Shown: positions 18,901-27,503, counted from the stretch's first letter. The stretch is DNA of 64,000 bases from Emticicia sp040253585 (GCF_040253585.1 NZ_JBELAU010000018.1:29738-93737), one strand, 5' to 3'. The notes: a model not told the origin generated them from the sequence alone. A program made the numbers and translations.

Positions 18901-19191
18901 TGGCGAAATAGCGACTTTTCCTGGGCTTTCGGGTAGTTGTGCATAAGCGGCTTCAGGCAAATCTAAGCGTAAACCTGCTTTTTGTTTGGCTTTATCTGGT
19001 CCGTGGCACGCAAAGCATTTATCGGATAAGATTGGTTTTACATGAAGGTTATAGTCTAAGGTTGCAGGTAAGTTTTTATAGGCAAGTGCTACCTCTTCGG
19101 GCAATTTTGCGGGGTCAGCAAGCTGATGCCCATTCGGTTTGAATGACCACAAATAAATACAAGCAATTAGTAATAGTAAGTATTTTTTCAT
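15952..19191 (-). CDS. PSCyt1-DUF1549-LamG-DUF1553 cytochrome protein
   Basis: A 1079-residue exported protein. After an N-terminal hydrophobic segment it has a Planctomycete cytochrome c domain with haem motif CFACH (59-63) followed by GPDKAKQKAGLRLD; a DUF1549 domain (about 160-370) ending with a second haem-like CARCH; a LamG/concanavalin-like insertion (about 450-630) with a canonical DAVVYNRALTPFEV end; and a C-terminal DUF1553 domain (about 740-1010) with NPLTARVAVNRIWQNFFGTG. The architecture suggests a surface or periplasmic carbohydrate- or polymer-linked redox protein. It is first in a two-gene unit with the DUF1501 partner. Confidence 0.92.
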   Translation of the reverse strand: MKKYLLLLIACIYLWSFKPNGHQLADPAKLPEEVALAYKNLPATLDYNLHVKPILSDKCFACHGPDKAKQKAGLRLDLPEAAYAQLPESPGKVAISPRNLKKSEVFHRILSTDPIYVMPTPKSHLSLSAHEKAVIIKWIENGAVYQPHWAFVKPHKRPIPSLKNTLTFSPINQIDNFIFSRLEQEGLSATKEASREILLRRLSFDLTGLPPTLEEINAFLNDNSPNAYEKQVDRLLASPHYGEKMATDWLDLARFADSHGYTVDRLRDMSPYRDWVIRAFNDNMPYSSFIHQQLAGDLLTSPTKDMIIATAFNRNHPQNLEGGIVEEEFQTEYVMDRTNTFGDAFLAMSVGCARCHDHKYDPISQKNYYELFSFFNNVREAGQISWNDDLPTPTLLLPTAEQEKVVNFIKNSISEQEQKVIETQNSASADFEKWLKNNEYKSLTNNTLPQANLQGFYTFEDSLRNSINPKQSGVMRRDAGTLDKPTFEKTSKGQVLLLDGDVYADLKDVGVFRKSEAFTVGMWAYIPKEMKDGVIFHKSNAERLYNFKGYHLFLRKNKLEITMAHTAPSNAITKLSLKDAPREKWLHLSMTYDGSAKANGFKLYLDGEEMTMETVIDQLYKDIIFYSKSEPALQIGGWWRGLGFKGGKVDDAVVYNRALTPFEVKILAKKADWSNITNKSASELNAQEKTILKDYYFSAVNPSILAAQKELQKLRTALSDSSEKIAEIMVMQEMPKPKITHLLHRGQYDALGEEVKPNTPKDILAFPANLPKNRLGLAQWLTDENNPLTARVAVNRIWQNFFGTGIVKTTEDFGNQGEMPSHAELLDWLALSFQKDWDVKKLNKLIVMSATYRQDSKATKEVRERDPENRLLSHGPSNRLSAEMLRDNALAVSGLINKKIGGKSVKPYQPDGLWEINNTHYTQDSSDAIYRRSLYVVVKRSVPNPTLGTFDAPSRSYCVVRRQKTNTPLQALVTLNDPTFIEAAKVMGESMTKQTDTRKAIIEIYRKLSSKMPSERELDLLLSLQKAEYEQFKQNPDKTKGWLKTGLYKIDPTLEAAAVAANAVVASTILNSDATITKR

Positions 19192-19273
19192 GATTAATTC
19201 ATTAGTTGAAATGGCAAATTTTGATTAATTAGTAAAAGTGTTAATAATCGAATGTTCATTACGTCGTACAGAT

Positions 19274-19338
19274 ACTCCGTTAGGAGTTAAATATTGGTAG
19301 AAATATCAGTTAAAAACAAATCTTTGCTCCATAGGAGC
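19274..19338 (-). repeat. REP-like composite unit, inverted copy
   Basis: Two hairpins, ACTCCGTTAGGAGT (19274-19287) and GCTCCATAGGAGC (19326-19338), followed by TAAACCAA. Read on the minus strand this is the same order as the units at 19848-20149: TTGGTTTAGCTCC..GGAGC, spacer with TACC, then ACTCC..GGAGT. It lies just beyond the 3' end of the transposase remnant. Confidence 0.75.
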
Positions 19339-19347
19339 TAAACCAAT

Positions 19348-19809
19348 TTACTCAGGGTCTTTGAAAATATATTTTTCATCAAATTCAATATCTAACAACT
19401 TTAAAAATCCCTTGTATTCTTCTAAAAATGTTCTCTTTGTATGATGTTCTTCTTGGTTTTCAATGTATTTTATGATAATTGGTAGTTGAGATTGTCCGTA
19501 AGAAAATGCGGCGTAACCTTCCTGCCAAGCAAATTTACCTTTGGTGAATTTATTTTCGTTTATCCAAAGCGAAGTCATTTGTTTTATATCTCGCATCAAA
19601 TCGGCAAGTGCTTGTGTGCTGCGAAATCCGATTAATATATGAATATGGTCAGCCATACCATTGATAATCAGAACTTTGTGACCATTGTTTTGTATGATTC
19701 CAGTTGTGTATTTATAAAGTTTATCTTTCTATTCTCGTTGAATTTGGCTTTGTCTAAATTTTACCGCAAATATCAAATGCAAATGTATTTGTGTGAATGT
19801 ATTAGCCAT
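19348..19809 (-). pseudogene. REP-associated tyrosine transposase (IS200/Y1 type), nonsense-mutated
   Basis: Reading from an ATG at 19809 gives a 153-codon IS200-like transposase: MANTFTQIHLHLIFAVKFRQ, then an in-frame TAG at codon 27 (bases 19729-19731), then KDKLYKYTTGIIQNNGHKV and the HUH motif MADHIHILIG. In relatives this position is usually RxWKD, so a single TGG-to-TAG change would explain the stop. The rest of the frame is intact to a natural stop at 19348, with the C-terminal YIENQEEHH block holding the catalytic-Tyr helix. A 102-residue product from the internal ATG would lack the first strand and helix. REP-like hairpins flank it on both sides, the hallmark of RAYTs. Confidence 0.82.
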
Positions 19810-19847
19810 TTTTTTGGTGTATTTTTGCGTTGTTGTTGGTTGGTTTA

Positions 19848-19912
19848 GCTCCTGACGGAGCATAGAATCTGCTTTACCTCTATTTCTACCGATATGGAAC
19901 TCCTAACGGAGT
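19848..19912 (+). repeat. REP-like composite unit 1
   Basis: Hairpin GCTCCTGACGGAGC (19848-19861) preceded by TTGGTTTA, a 37-nt spacer ending TACCGATATGGA, then hairpin ACTCCTAACGGAGT (19899-19912) followed by AGGTTGAAT. First of three direct copies upstream of the transposase remnant. Confidence 0.8.
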
Positions 19913-19969
19913 AGGTTGAATCATGATATATTTGTTCCTTAGTGGCTTCTCGTACTACTGATTGGTTTA

Positions 19970-20016
19970 GCTCCTGACGGAGCATTGTGCTACCGATATA
20001 CAACTCCTAATGGAGT
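19970..20016 (+). repeat. REP-like composite unit 2
   Basis: Same structure as unit 1 with a shorter spacer: GCTCCTGACGGAGC (19970-19983), TACCGATATACA, ACTCCTAATGGAGT (20003-20016), then AGGTTGAAT. One base in the second loop differs. Confidence 0.8.
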
Positions 20017-20084
20017 AGGTTGAATTTCAACCATTTTGTTCCCTAATTTTATTTTTAACAATTGTGTTCTGTGCCGTTGGTTTA

Positions 20085-20149
20085 GCTCCTGACGGAGCAT
20101 TAAAAATATGATTGTTTATTTACTACCAATATACAACTCCTAACGGAGT
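20085..20149 (+). repeat. REP-like composite unit 3
   Basis: GCTCCTGACGGAGC (20085-20098), spacer ending TACCAATATACA, then ACTCCTAACGGAGT (20136-20149). Preceded by TTGGTTTA as in the other units. Confidence 0.8.
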
Positions 20150-20197
20150 ATGCCGAGCTTCAGCAATTTTTGCTTGAATTAGCAGCGGGTTTAAAAT

Positions 20198-20265
20198 GTG
20201 CCGTAGGCACTATATATCGGTAGAAAAGGCTATCCGAAATCAAAATGAGCGTGCCGTAGGTACGC
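20198..20265 (+). repeat. Second palindromic repeat family (GTGCCGTAGGCAC)
   Basis: Two related hairpins with a GTA loop: GTGCCGTAGGCAC (20198-20210) and GCGTGCCGTAGGTACGC (20249-20265), separated by a spacer containing ATCGGTAGAAA, similar to the spacer of the REP-like units. They adjoin the end of the DUF2231 gene. Confidence 0.65.
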
Positions 20266-20279
20266 AACAAAAAACAAAC

Positions 20280-21707
20280 TTATTTTATCGTTTTATTCGT
20301 ATCAAGCTTCGCAAATTGAAATTCTCCCGTTTCGATTTGTAATTTGGGTGATGCCTTTTTCAGTTGTTCTATTCCCGATTTACTCACTTTGGTTTGCCAT
20401 AAATATACCACTTTTAGACTGGGATATTTTGCCAAAACTTGTAGTCCGCTATCGGTAATTTTTGTGCCATATAAATTGAGTTGTTCGAGGTTTGGCAATG
20501 TTTTTAAATGTTCTAAAGAAGCGTCTGTTATGGCAGTATTTTCAAGATTTAACTTGGTCAGGTTTTTAAAGTTAGTGATTTTTTTAATGGCATCATCATT
20601 GACTGGTTGATTACTTAATCTTATGGTAACGATTTGATTATGAATGCTTTCCAAATCATTTAATAATGTAGGTTGATAGGTCCTGATATTCACAAAATTG
20701 GCCGAAATATAATTCGAACCATTACCTAAATAGGTAATTCTGATGTTTTGTTGCTTTAGTTTTTCAAGTATAGCAGGGCTAATGGCTTCTACATTACTTA
20801 CCATTTCTTTTGAATCTTCTTTTTCAATGACTGGAATATCAGCAATTGCTTCAGATGAAATCGGTGTGTTTTGAATGAAGGTTTGCTCTAAAGGTTTTTC
20901 GCTGGTAATAGTCTCAACTTCTTCTACAAAAGACGCTCCTTTTTTTATCCAAGAATAAATGGCCGAAATCTCGTTTCGGGTAAGTTGCGTTTTACCTTTT
21001 GGTGGCATGTGTTTATCATCATCTTCGGGTAAAATTAAGTGCGTAAATAAGGTGCTTTTGTTTGGATTCCCAACGCTCACAATCAGTCCAGTTTTACCTC
21101 CTTTTTTTATGAAATCTTCCGAATCTAAGCGTAAACCACCTTTCTTTTTACTGACAGAGTGGCAGTTGTAACACTTAGTTTTTAGAATCGGAATAATCTT
21201 ATCTCGATACACAAACGATTTTTTTACGGTTGCATGATTGATGCTTTGTGAAGTGTCAATACTATCAAAAGAAGCTATTTTTGTGGTGTCTGTCGGTGCA
21301 GATGTTTTGTTATTTTTAGAAGTAAAAAGATAGCCTTCTCCATGTGTGAGATTTCCTCCGAAATGCCCCGCTATTGTCAAACAAATGATAGTTGAGGTTG
21401 CTAAAATCCAGCGATGATTTTTGAGAAAATAGGCTAAAATACCGAGAATGACGGTGCTTATGCCTGTCCATTGATGTTTAAAAATAGCTTCGGTTTCGTA
21501 GTCGCCCGATTGGGCTAAAAACCAACCAGCAATACAGGCCATTACAGAAGAAATCGTTCCGAGAAGTAGTGCTAAATCAATGGCAGCATTCAGTTCGATT
21601 TTCCGAAATTGCTGCAAAACCATCATTACATAAGCAAAAATCAGAATGCCGATGGGCAAATGCACAATGAGTGGATGTAAATGTCCGATTAATTCTGGTT
21701 GAAACAT
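20280..21707 (-). CDS. DUF2231 - cytochrome c - leucine-rich-repeat membrane protein
   Basis: A 475-residue protein with three parts. Residues about 1-130 form a four-helix DUF2231 membrane domain (GHLHPLIVHLPIGILIFAYVMM). Residues about 165-270 are a Planctomycete-type cytochrome c domain with haem motif CYNCH followed by KKKGGLRLDS and GNPNKSTLF. The C-terminal third (about 310-460) holds leucine-rich repeats (LTKLNLENTAITDASLEHL, LEQLNLYGTKITDSGLQVL). It resembles proteins found alongside DUF1501/DUF1553 genes, and the pair lies on the other side of the transposase remnant on the same strand. Its likely role is electron transfer at the inner membrane; the function of the LRRs is unknown. 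Confidence 0.85.
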   Translation of the reverse strand: MFQPELIGHLHPLIVHLPIGILIFAYVMMVLQQFRKIELNAAIDLALLLGTISSVMACIAGWFLAQSGDYETEAIFKHQWTGISTVILGILAYFLKNHRWILATSTIICLTIAGHFGGNLTHGEGYLFTSKNNKTSAPTDTTKIASFDSIDTSQSINHATVKKSFVYRDKIIPILKTKCYNCHSVSKKKGGLRLDSEDFIKKGGKTGLIVSVGNPNKSTLFTHLILPEDDDKHMPPKGKTQLTRNEISAIYSWIKKGASFVEEVETITSEKPLEQTFIQNTPISSEAIADIPVIEKEDSKEMVSNVEAISPAILEKLKQQNIRITYLGNGSNYISANFVNIRTYQPTLLNDLESIHNQIVTIRLSNQPVNDDAIKKITNFKNLTKLNLENTAITDASLEHLKTLPNLEQLNLYGTKITDSGLQVLAKYPSLKVVYLWQTKVSKSGIEQLKKASPKLQIETGEFQFAKLDTNKTIK

Positions 21708-21811
21708 TTTTGTTTTTGAACAAAGATTTTCTCAAAATTAATCAAATTTACTTCTCAGAAAAGAAAGTAATGAGATTAGATTTTATGTAGATAAAATTGG
21801 ATGGAAGGTAT

Positions 21812-21845
21812 TTTAGAAGTCAGGTTTTTATGCCTGACTTCTAAA
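21812..21845 (-). terminator. uvrA terminator, 13-bp stem
   Basis: Perfect stem TTTAGAAGTCAGG / CCTGACTTCTAAA (21812-21824 and 21833-21845), 3 nt after the uvrA stop on the minus strand. The trailing T-run is weak. Confidence 0.7.
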
Positions 21846-21848
21846 CTT

Positions 21849-24707
21849 TTATAATTTTCCTTTCAAAAAATCGGCAGTATAGTTTCCTTCGAGTTTTACC
21901 ATTTCTTCTGGCGTTCCTTCAAATGTCAAATGACCACCTTTTTCACCACCTTCGGGGCCTAAATCAATAATCCAGTCGGCCGATTTTATCACCTCCATAT
22001 TATGCTCGATGATAATCACGGTATCGCCTTGGTCAACCAAAGCATTGATGGCTTTCAAGAGTTTCTTTATGTCGTGGAAGTGCAAACCAGTAGTTGGTTC
22101 ATCAAAAACAAAAAGCGTTTTACCTTTATCCGCATTGCCTTTGCTCAAGAAAAACGCCAGTTTTACACGCTGTGCTTCTCCACCTGAAAGTGTACTTGAC
22201 GACTGCCCCAAACCAATATAACCCAAACCAACATCTTGAAGCGGACGAAGTTTATCGGCCAATTTTGGTTCAGTGGTGCTGAAAAAATCAATGGCTTCGT
22301 CAACGGTCATTGCCAAAATATCGGCAATGTCTTTTTCATTATATTTTACTTCCAGAATCTCTTGTTTGAAGCGTTTTCCGCCACAACTTTCACATTTTAG
22401 GCGTACATCAGCCATGAATTGCATTTCGATTGTCTGCTCGCCTTCTCCTTGGCAGGCTTCGCAACGCCCACCATCAACGTTGAATGAGAAAAATGCTGGC
22501 TTGTAATCTCGTGCTTTTGAAAGTTGTTGTTCGGCCATCATTTGGCGAATGTAATCATAAGCCTTGATATAGGTAACGGGGTTCGAGCGAGATGATTTTC
22601 CAATCGGATTTTGGTCAATCATTTCAACCTGCGTGATGCGGTCGAGTGAACCAACCAAACCAGCGTATTTACCAGCTTCTTCACTATATTCTCCTTTCAA
22701 ACGAGCGATTGCAGGGAATAGGATTTTACGAACCAAAGTCGATTTTCCCGAACCACTCACGCCAGTTACGACCGTCAACACGCCTAACGGAAACTTTACA
22801 TCTACTTCTTTGAGGTTATTTTCTCTTGCACCTTTTAGTTCAATAAAATCAGTTGGTTTTCGGCGTTGGATAGGCACAGGAATTTGGTCGATTCCTGTAA
22901 GAAAATTGATGGTGTGGGAAGTGCTATTTTCGCTCGATTTTTTATTGATCTCTGTCCAACTTCCTTGAAAAATCAACTCGCCACCCAGCCTTCCAGCATT
23001 TGGGCCGATGTCAATGATTTGGTCGGCCGCACGCATGACTTCTTCTTCGTGTTCAACCACCACAACTGTATTGCCCATATCTCGCAAAGATTCCAGAACG
23101 CTTACTAAACGCTGTGTATCTCGTGGGTGTAAGCCAATACTTGGTTCGTCAAGAATATACATCGACCCAACCAACGAACTACCGAGCGAAGTAGCCAATT
23201 TGATACGCTGAAATTCACCGCCCGAAAGTGTTGAGGCCAAACGATTGAGAGTTAAGTATCCCAACCCAACTCGTTCCATAAATTCCAGTCGGCTGTTTAT
23301 TTCTATTAAGATTCTTTTAGAAACCGCTTTCTGATAATCGGGTAGTTCTAAGTTTTTGAAGAAAGCAGCTAAATCAGAAATCGGCATCAAAACCAAATCA
23401 ACGATTGATTTACCGCCAACTTTTACATAACTGGCATCTTTACGCAGGCGTGAACCTCGACAATCGGGACAGTCAGTGCGGCCACGATAGCGAGAAAGCA
23501 TCACACGGTATTGTACTTTGTGAACTTGGCTTTCGATGTCGGCAAAGAAAGCGTCAAGCCCTTGAAAATATTCGTTACCCGTCCAAAGTAATTGTTGTTG
23601 TTCGGGAGTTAAGTCTTTGTACGAGCGGTGAATCGGGAAGTCGAAACGAATACCATTTCTGAGCAAAGGGGCAAGCCATTCGCTCATGCGTTCGCTTCGC
23701 CACGGAGCAATCGCTCCTTCAAAAACGGATAGGTTTTTATCGGGAATTACCAATTCTGGGTCAATTCCCAAAACTTTTCCGAAACCCTCGCAGCGTTTAC
23801 AAGCTCCATAAGGATTATTGAACGTAAAGAGATTTACGCTCGGTTCTTCAAAAGCTATTCCATCAAGTTCAAATTTATCTGAGAATGTACTGCGAATAGT
23901 CTGGCGTTCGCCAGTTTCGACATTTGTCGTGATAACATCTACAATACACTCACCTTCTCCCTCAAAAAACGACGTTTGTACCGAGTCAGAAAAACGAAAT
24001 TGCGTATCTTCATCGCCGTGTTTCACAACGTTTCTGTCAATCAGAATTTCTAAATCTTGTTCGGGCGAAAGCTTAGTTTTGGCTTCTTGCAGTTCTTCGA
24101 TTTGCTTTATTTCTCCATCAACTACAATACGAGTGTAACCTTTTTGGAGCAAAAGTTCTAATTCTTTTTCTATTTTTCGACCTTCTTTTACTTTCAGAGG
24201 CGTTAGCACCATTACACGTGTGCCTTCTTCATGCGAAAGAATAAAATTCACAACATCGGTTACAGTGTCTTTTCGTACCTCTTGTCCCGAAACAGGCGAG
24301 TAGGTAGTACCCGCACGGGCAAAAAGAAGTTTTAAGTAATCGTAGATTTCGGTTGTTGTGCCGACCGTCGAGCGTGGATTTTTGGTTGCTACCTTTTGTT
24401 CGATGGCAATCGCTGGCGAGACGCCTTTGATATAATCGACTTCGGGTTTTTCCATTCGACCCAAAAACTGACGAGCATACGAACTCAAACTTTCAACGTA
24501 CATACGCTGCCCCTCGGCAAAGAGTGTATCGAATGCCAAAGAAGATTTGCCACTTCCCGAAAGCCCCGTGACTACTACGAGCTTGTTGCGGGGAATTGCC
24601 ACATCAATATTTTTGAGATTATTTACTTTTGCTCCCTTGATGATGATGTACTGCTTTGGGTCAAGAGATTCGACGTCGGTATGATGTGTATTTTGGGTAT
24701 TATTCAT
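21849..24707 (-). CDS. uvrA: Excinuclease ABC subunit A
   Basis: A 952-residue ATPase that finds bulky DNA lesions with UvrB in nucleotide excision repair. Both ABC modules are complete: Walker A GLSGSGKSSLAFDTLFAEGQ and GVSGSGKSTLV; signature motifs TLSGGEFQRIKLA and TLSGGEAQRVKLA; Walker B YILDEPSIGLHPRD and FVFDEPTTGLHFHD. Zinc-binding Cys clusters are present in CxRCEGFG, CPDCRGSR and CEACQGEGE/CESCGGKR. Length and order match UvrA from other Bacteroidota. It is monocistronic, with its own terminator; no LexA-type operator was recognised upstream. Confidence 0.98.
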   Translation of the reverse strand: MNNTQNTHHTDVESLDPKQYIIIKGAKVNNLKNIDVAIPRNKLVVVTGLSGSGKSSLAFDTLFAEGQRMYVESLSSYARQFLGRMEKPEVDYIKGVSPAIAIEQKVATKNPRSTVGTTTEIYDYLKLLFARAGTTYSPVSGQEVRKDTVTDVVNFILSHEEGTRVMVLTPLKVKEGRKIEKELELLLQKGYTRIVVDGEIKQIEELQEAKTKLSPEQDLEILIDRNVVKHGDEDTQFRFSDSVQTSFFEGEGECIVDVITTNVETGERQTIRSTFSDKFELDGIAFEEPSVNLFTFNNPYGACKRCEGFGKVLGIDPELVIPDKNLSVFEGAIAPWRSERMSEWLAPLLRNGIRFDFPIHRSYKDLTPEQQQLLWTGNEYFQGLDAFFADIESQVHKVQYRVMLSRYRGRTDCPDCRGSRLRKDASYVKVGGKSIVDLVLMPISDLAAFFKNLELPDYQKAVSKRILIEINSRLEFMERVGLGYLTLNRLASTLSGGEFQRIKLATSLGSSLVGSMYILDEPSIGLHPRDTQRLVSVLESLRDMGNTVVVVEHEEEVMRAADQIIDIGPNAGRLGGELIFQGSWTEINKKSSENSTSHTINFLTGIDQIPVPIQRRKPTDFIELKGARENNLKEVDVKFPLGVLTVVTGVSGSGKSTLVRKILFPAIARLKGEYSEEAGKYAGLVGSLDRITQVEMIDQNPIGKSSRSNPVTYIKAYDYIRQMMAEQQLSKARDYKPAFFSFNVDGGRCEACQGEGEQTIEMQFMADVRLKCESCGGKRFKQEILEVKYNEKDIADILAMTVDEAIDFFSTTEPKLADKLRPLQDVGLGYIGLGQSSSTLSGGEAQRVKLAFFLSKGNADKGKTLFVFDEPTTGLHFHDIKKLLKAINALVDQGDTVIIIEHNMEVIKSADWIIDLGPEGGEKGGHLTFEGTPEEMVKLEGNYTADFLKGKL

Positions 24708-24765
24708 TCAGTTTTTAAAGAATAGCTCGAACTAATTTAACCAATTTTGGGGTAATATAGTTTCG

Positions 24766-27339
24766 TTATTTTTGGATAATTAAGCGAGATGAATCTTCGA
24801 TGCCATCACCTTTGATTCTGATGATGTAAGAACCTTTTTCTAAGCTCTTTAAGTCGGTTTCTATTCGCTCGGAGGTATCATTAGCTCTAAATTTTAAAAC
24901 TTGTTTTCCTAAAATATTATAAATACTCACTTCTACATTCTTGATATTTTCTTTCGAATCAATATATATTATGTCATTGGCAGGGTTAGGATATACCGAA
25001 ATAAGGCTCTTTGCTGCTTTAAAAATAAGTACATTTGATGCAATAGAAGAACAGTTAATGGTTTGATTATTAGGTGCTTGATAAGTTCTGATTGTTGAAA
25101 CTTGATAATTTCCATCTTGAGAAACTTTCAGATTCTGAGTTGTCGTTCTTGAGAAAATTACCTGATCTTTTTTCCATTCAAACTGGTCGTTGGTAATCAA
25201 ATCTGAACTCGAAGTGGTTAAGTTAAAAAGACCTGTTTGGATAATTGTTGGTTGTTGGGGAGATGGGTTTATGCTTAAAGTTGGCAGTACTGTTGAGGGA
25301 GAAACACAACCAAAATTATCATTTATCTTTACAGAAAGTTGGTAAGTACCTATTTCTGTTAATTTCAATAGTTTGGTAGTATCATTATTACTCCAAAGTA
25401 CTTTATTATTATCGACCGAAAGTTTGATGGTATCGCCTCTGCATATATTATTTGCAGGTAAAATATTAACCTTGGGAGCAACGGGAGTCGGTTTTATCTC
25501 AACTAAAACTTTATCAGAAATTGTTGAGAAGCATCCTGCATCGCTCTTTGTTTTTGCTGATAATTCATAAACTCCAATACGGCTTAACTTTATATTTGGT
25601 GAAGTGCTATTATCGCTCCAAATGACATTTTGAGTTATATCTGTTGAAAGTGTAATACTTTCACCCTCACAAACGCTACTGGCTGGCGAGACCGTGATTT
25701 TAGGTTGTAAAGGAAGCGGATTTGCTTTCACAGATACTTTGTCTGAAACCTCCGAAACGCAACCAAATTCGTTTTTCGCTCTTACCGTAAACTCACCAGT
25801 ATTACCAACAGAGATTTTCTGCGTGCTTTCTCCCGAACCCCAAATATATGATTTTGCTCCCGAAATATTGGCTGTTAGTTCAACTTTGTTGGAGCCATCA
25901 GTGCAAAATTCCAAACTTTTATCGGCCGTAATTACTGGTTTTTGTGAAGGATAAATCAAGTTGGTATTGATACTCGGAACGAGTAATTTATTGCCTCTAA
26001 GGTCTTTTACCGCTACCGAAAAAGTGCCTTTATCGACTGTGATTTGGTTAGTTTTAGCACTATTTGACCATTCATAACTTCTTAATCCTTCGGGAAGCTT
26101 GATAATGACTCTGTTATTGGCATCGCAGTTGATTTCGGGTTCGATGATTGATTTTGCCAAAATTGGTCGGGAATTTCTGAAAAAATTATCGTCCAGTGAT
26201 TTATCCCAGTTTTCGGCTAAAAGCGAAATACCCATATTACCAGGAACATTCTGAAAATGTACATTATCAATGCGTGGAATTTGCAGATTATCAGTGAATG
26301 GCCCCGCAAAAACATTATTCCCCGCTGTATTGATTACTTGATTTTGTCCGCCAATGACTTCAGGGTTCGATGGAGCTAAGTAGGTAACCGAAGTTCGAGC
26401 TACCATCCAAGTAAGGTTTTCGTCGAAATCATTTCTTGAAATATCAATCACACGTTGAAGGTTAGTAGAATAAGCATCAGCCGAAAGCCTATTTGGCGAA
26501 TTATCGGTTTCGCCTTGAATCCAAAGTAGCGACCGAACGCCCATTAAAGCACCATAATATTGTAGGGTATTTTTGAGGTTTATGTAAGGCAAGCCATTCG
26601 GTAACTGAAAACGTCCGCCAACGTCTAAAACGAAATTGAAAGTTGGTTTTCCTTCGGCACTTTCTCGCCAATTAATAACCGAAACCAACAAAAGTCCTTC
26701 ATTGAAAAACGCCACTGGCACATTTAGTCTTCGCACGAGCCTATCGCCCAATTCTCCGTAGCACCACGGGCCATCGCCTTGAGGAGCAATGTTTACGTTT
26801 TCGCTTAGTTGTACAAAATTAAGATTTTCGGGAAGCGGGTCTAACACATTACTATTCTGAAAATTAATGGCATTTACTCTGTCATCGGTTGCTCCTTTTG
26901 CCCCATAATTAGGTATTCCTTGGGCATTTGACTGCCCCAAAGCGATAAAAACCTCACCAATTCCTACTTTTTCAATACTTATGGTCTTGACTGTGCTACT
27001 GTTTCTGATGGCTCTCACATCAAGTTTATACCAACCTCCTTGTCCTTGTATTTTTCCTGAAAAATAGCCAGCCTTCGGTTTATCCTGCACCAAAGTCCAA
27101 TCTGTCTCTACGCCCTGCCCTGCAACGATTGGCGTAAGCTTCGCTTCGACTTTATCAATTTCTTCTGAGTAATTGCCAACAATATTTATAAAACCGATAT
27201 TGTCGTTATTTCGCTGAAAAACAATACGATTGGTAGGGAAAGAAACACTTATTTGAGCCAAAACCTCAACACCGAATACTGTAAAAAACAGCATAAACAG
27301 TAGTTTTTTGTCGAATTTAATCAAAGATTTGTGGGGCAT
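24766..27339 (-). CDS. SASA-type sialate O-acetylesterase-like protein with T9SS sorting domain
   Basis: A secreted protein of 857 residues. The ATG at 27339 is chosen because it places a signal peptide (KKLLFMLFFTVFGVEVLAQ) close to the N-terminus. The catalytic domain has ALGQSNAQG, the GQSN block of SASA/sialate O-acetylesterases with the nucleophile serine, and LLWIQGETDN, the conserved QGE block. Several beta-sandwich repeats follow (about 430-760; each contains LSVxxx, VLWSNND or similar), then a C-terminal Por/T9SS sorting domain (SVYPNPANDIIYIDS to the end). It should be exported through type IX secretion and deacetylate surface or environmental glycans. Its neighbours do not specify a substrate. 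Confidence 0.88.
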   Translation of the reverse strand: MPHKSLIKFDKKLLFMLFFTVFGVEVLAQISVSFPTNRIVFQRNNDNIGFINIVGNYSEEIDKVEAKLTPIVAGQGVETDWTLVQDKPKAGYFSGKIQGQGGWYKLDVRAIRNSSTVKTISIEKVGIGEVFIALGQSNAQGIPNYGAKGATDDRVNAINFQNSNVLDPLPENLNFVQLSENVNIAPQGDGPWCYGELGDRLVRRLNVPVAFFNEGLLLVSVINWRESAEGKPTFNFVLDVGGRFQLPNGLPYINLKNTLQYYGALMGVRSLLWIQGETDNSPNRLSADAYSTNLQRVIDISRNDFDENLTWMVARTSVTYLAPSNPEVIGGQNQVINTAGNNVFAGPFTDNLQIPRIDNVHFQNVPGNMGISLLAENWDKSLDDNFFRNSRPILAKSIIEPEINCDANNRVIIKLPEGLRSYEWSNSAKTNQITVDKGTFSVAVKDLRGNKLLVPSINTNLIYPSQKPVITADKSLEFCTDGSNKVELTANISGAKSYIWGSGESTQKISVGNTGEFTVRAKNEFGCVSEVSDKVSVKANPLPLQPKITVSPASSVCEGESITLSTDITQNVIWSDNSTSPNIKLSRIGVYELSAKTKSDAGCFSTISDKVLVEIKPTPVAPKVNILPANNICRGDTIKLSVDNNKVLWSNNDTTKLLKLTEIGTYQLSVKINDNFGCVSPSTVLPTLSINPSPQQPTIIQTGLFNLTTSSSDLITNDQFEWKKDQVIFSRTTTQNLKVSQDGNYQVSTIRTYQAPNNQTINCSSIASNVLIFKAAKSLISVYPNPANDIIYIDSKENIKNVEVSIYNILGKQVLKFRANDTSERIETDLKSLEKGSYIIRIKGDGIEDSSRLIIQK

Positions 27340-27464
27340 CGAAAGAAGAAAGGAAAATGTGAATGATGGCAATTTAAAGCAAAAATAACTACTTTCCATT
27401 AACTTTTATCAATCCAGTACTATTTTTAGCAAATCAAAAGATAAAAATACGCTCCGAAATACTG

Positions 27465-27472
27465 TATTTTTG
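27465..27472 (+). promoter_or_regulatory. Bacteroidota -7 box upstream of HAD gene
   Basis: TATTTTTG fits TAnnTTTG and lies 31 nt before the TTG start of the HAD gene. No clear -33 TTTG was seen at the right distance. Confidence 0.4.
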
Positions 27473-27503
27473 CAAAATAAAACTTAAACCTCCCCAAAGA
27501 AAA

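Noticed and set aside
19848..20265. CRISPR array
   Set aside because: The repeats are short palindromes in composite units with irregular spacing and similar spacers; no cas gene is present.
22633..22968. 111-codon open frame antisense to uvrA, with several smaller ones
   Set aside because: uvrA is intact over the full span; these frames arise from its codon pattern.
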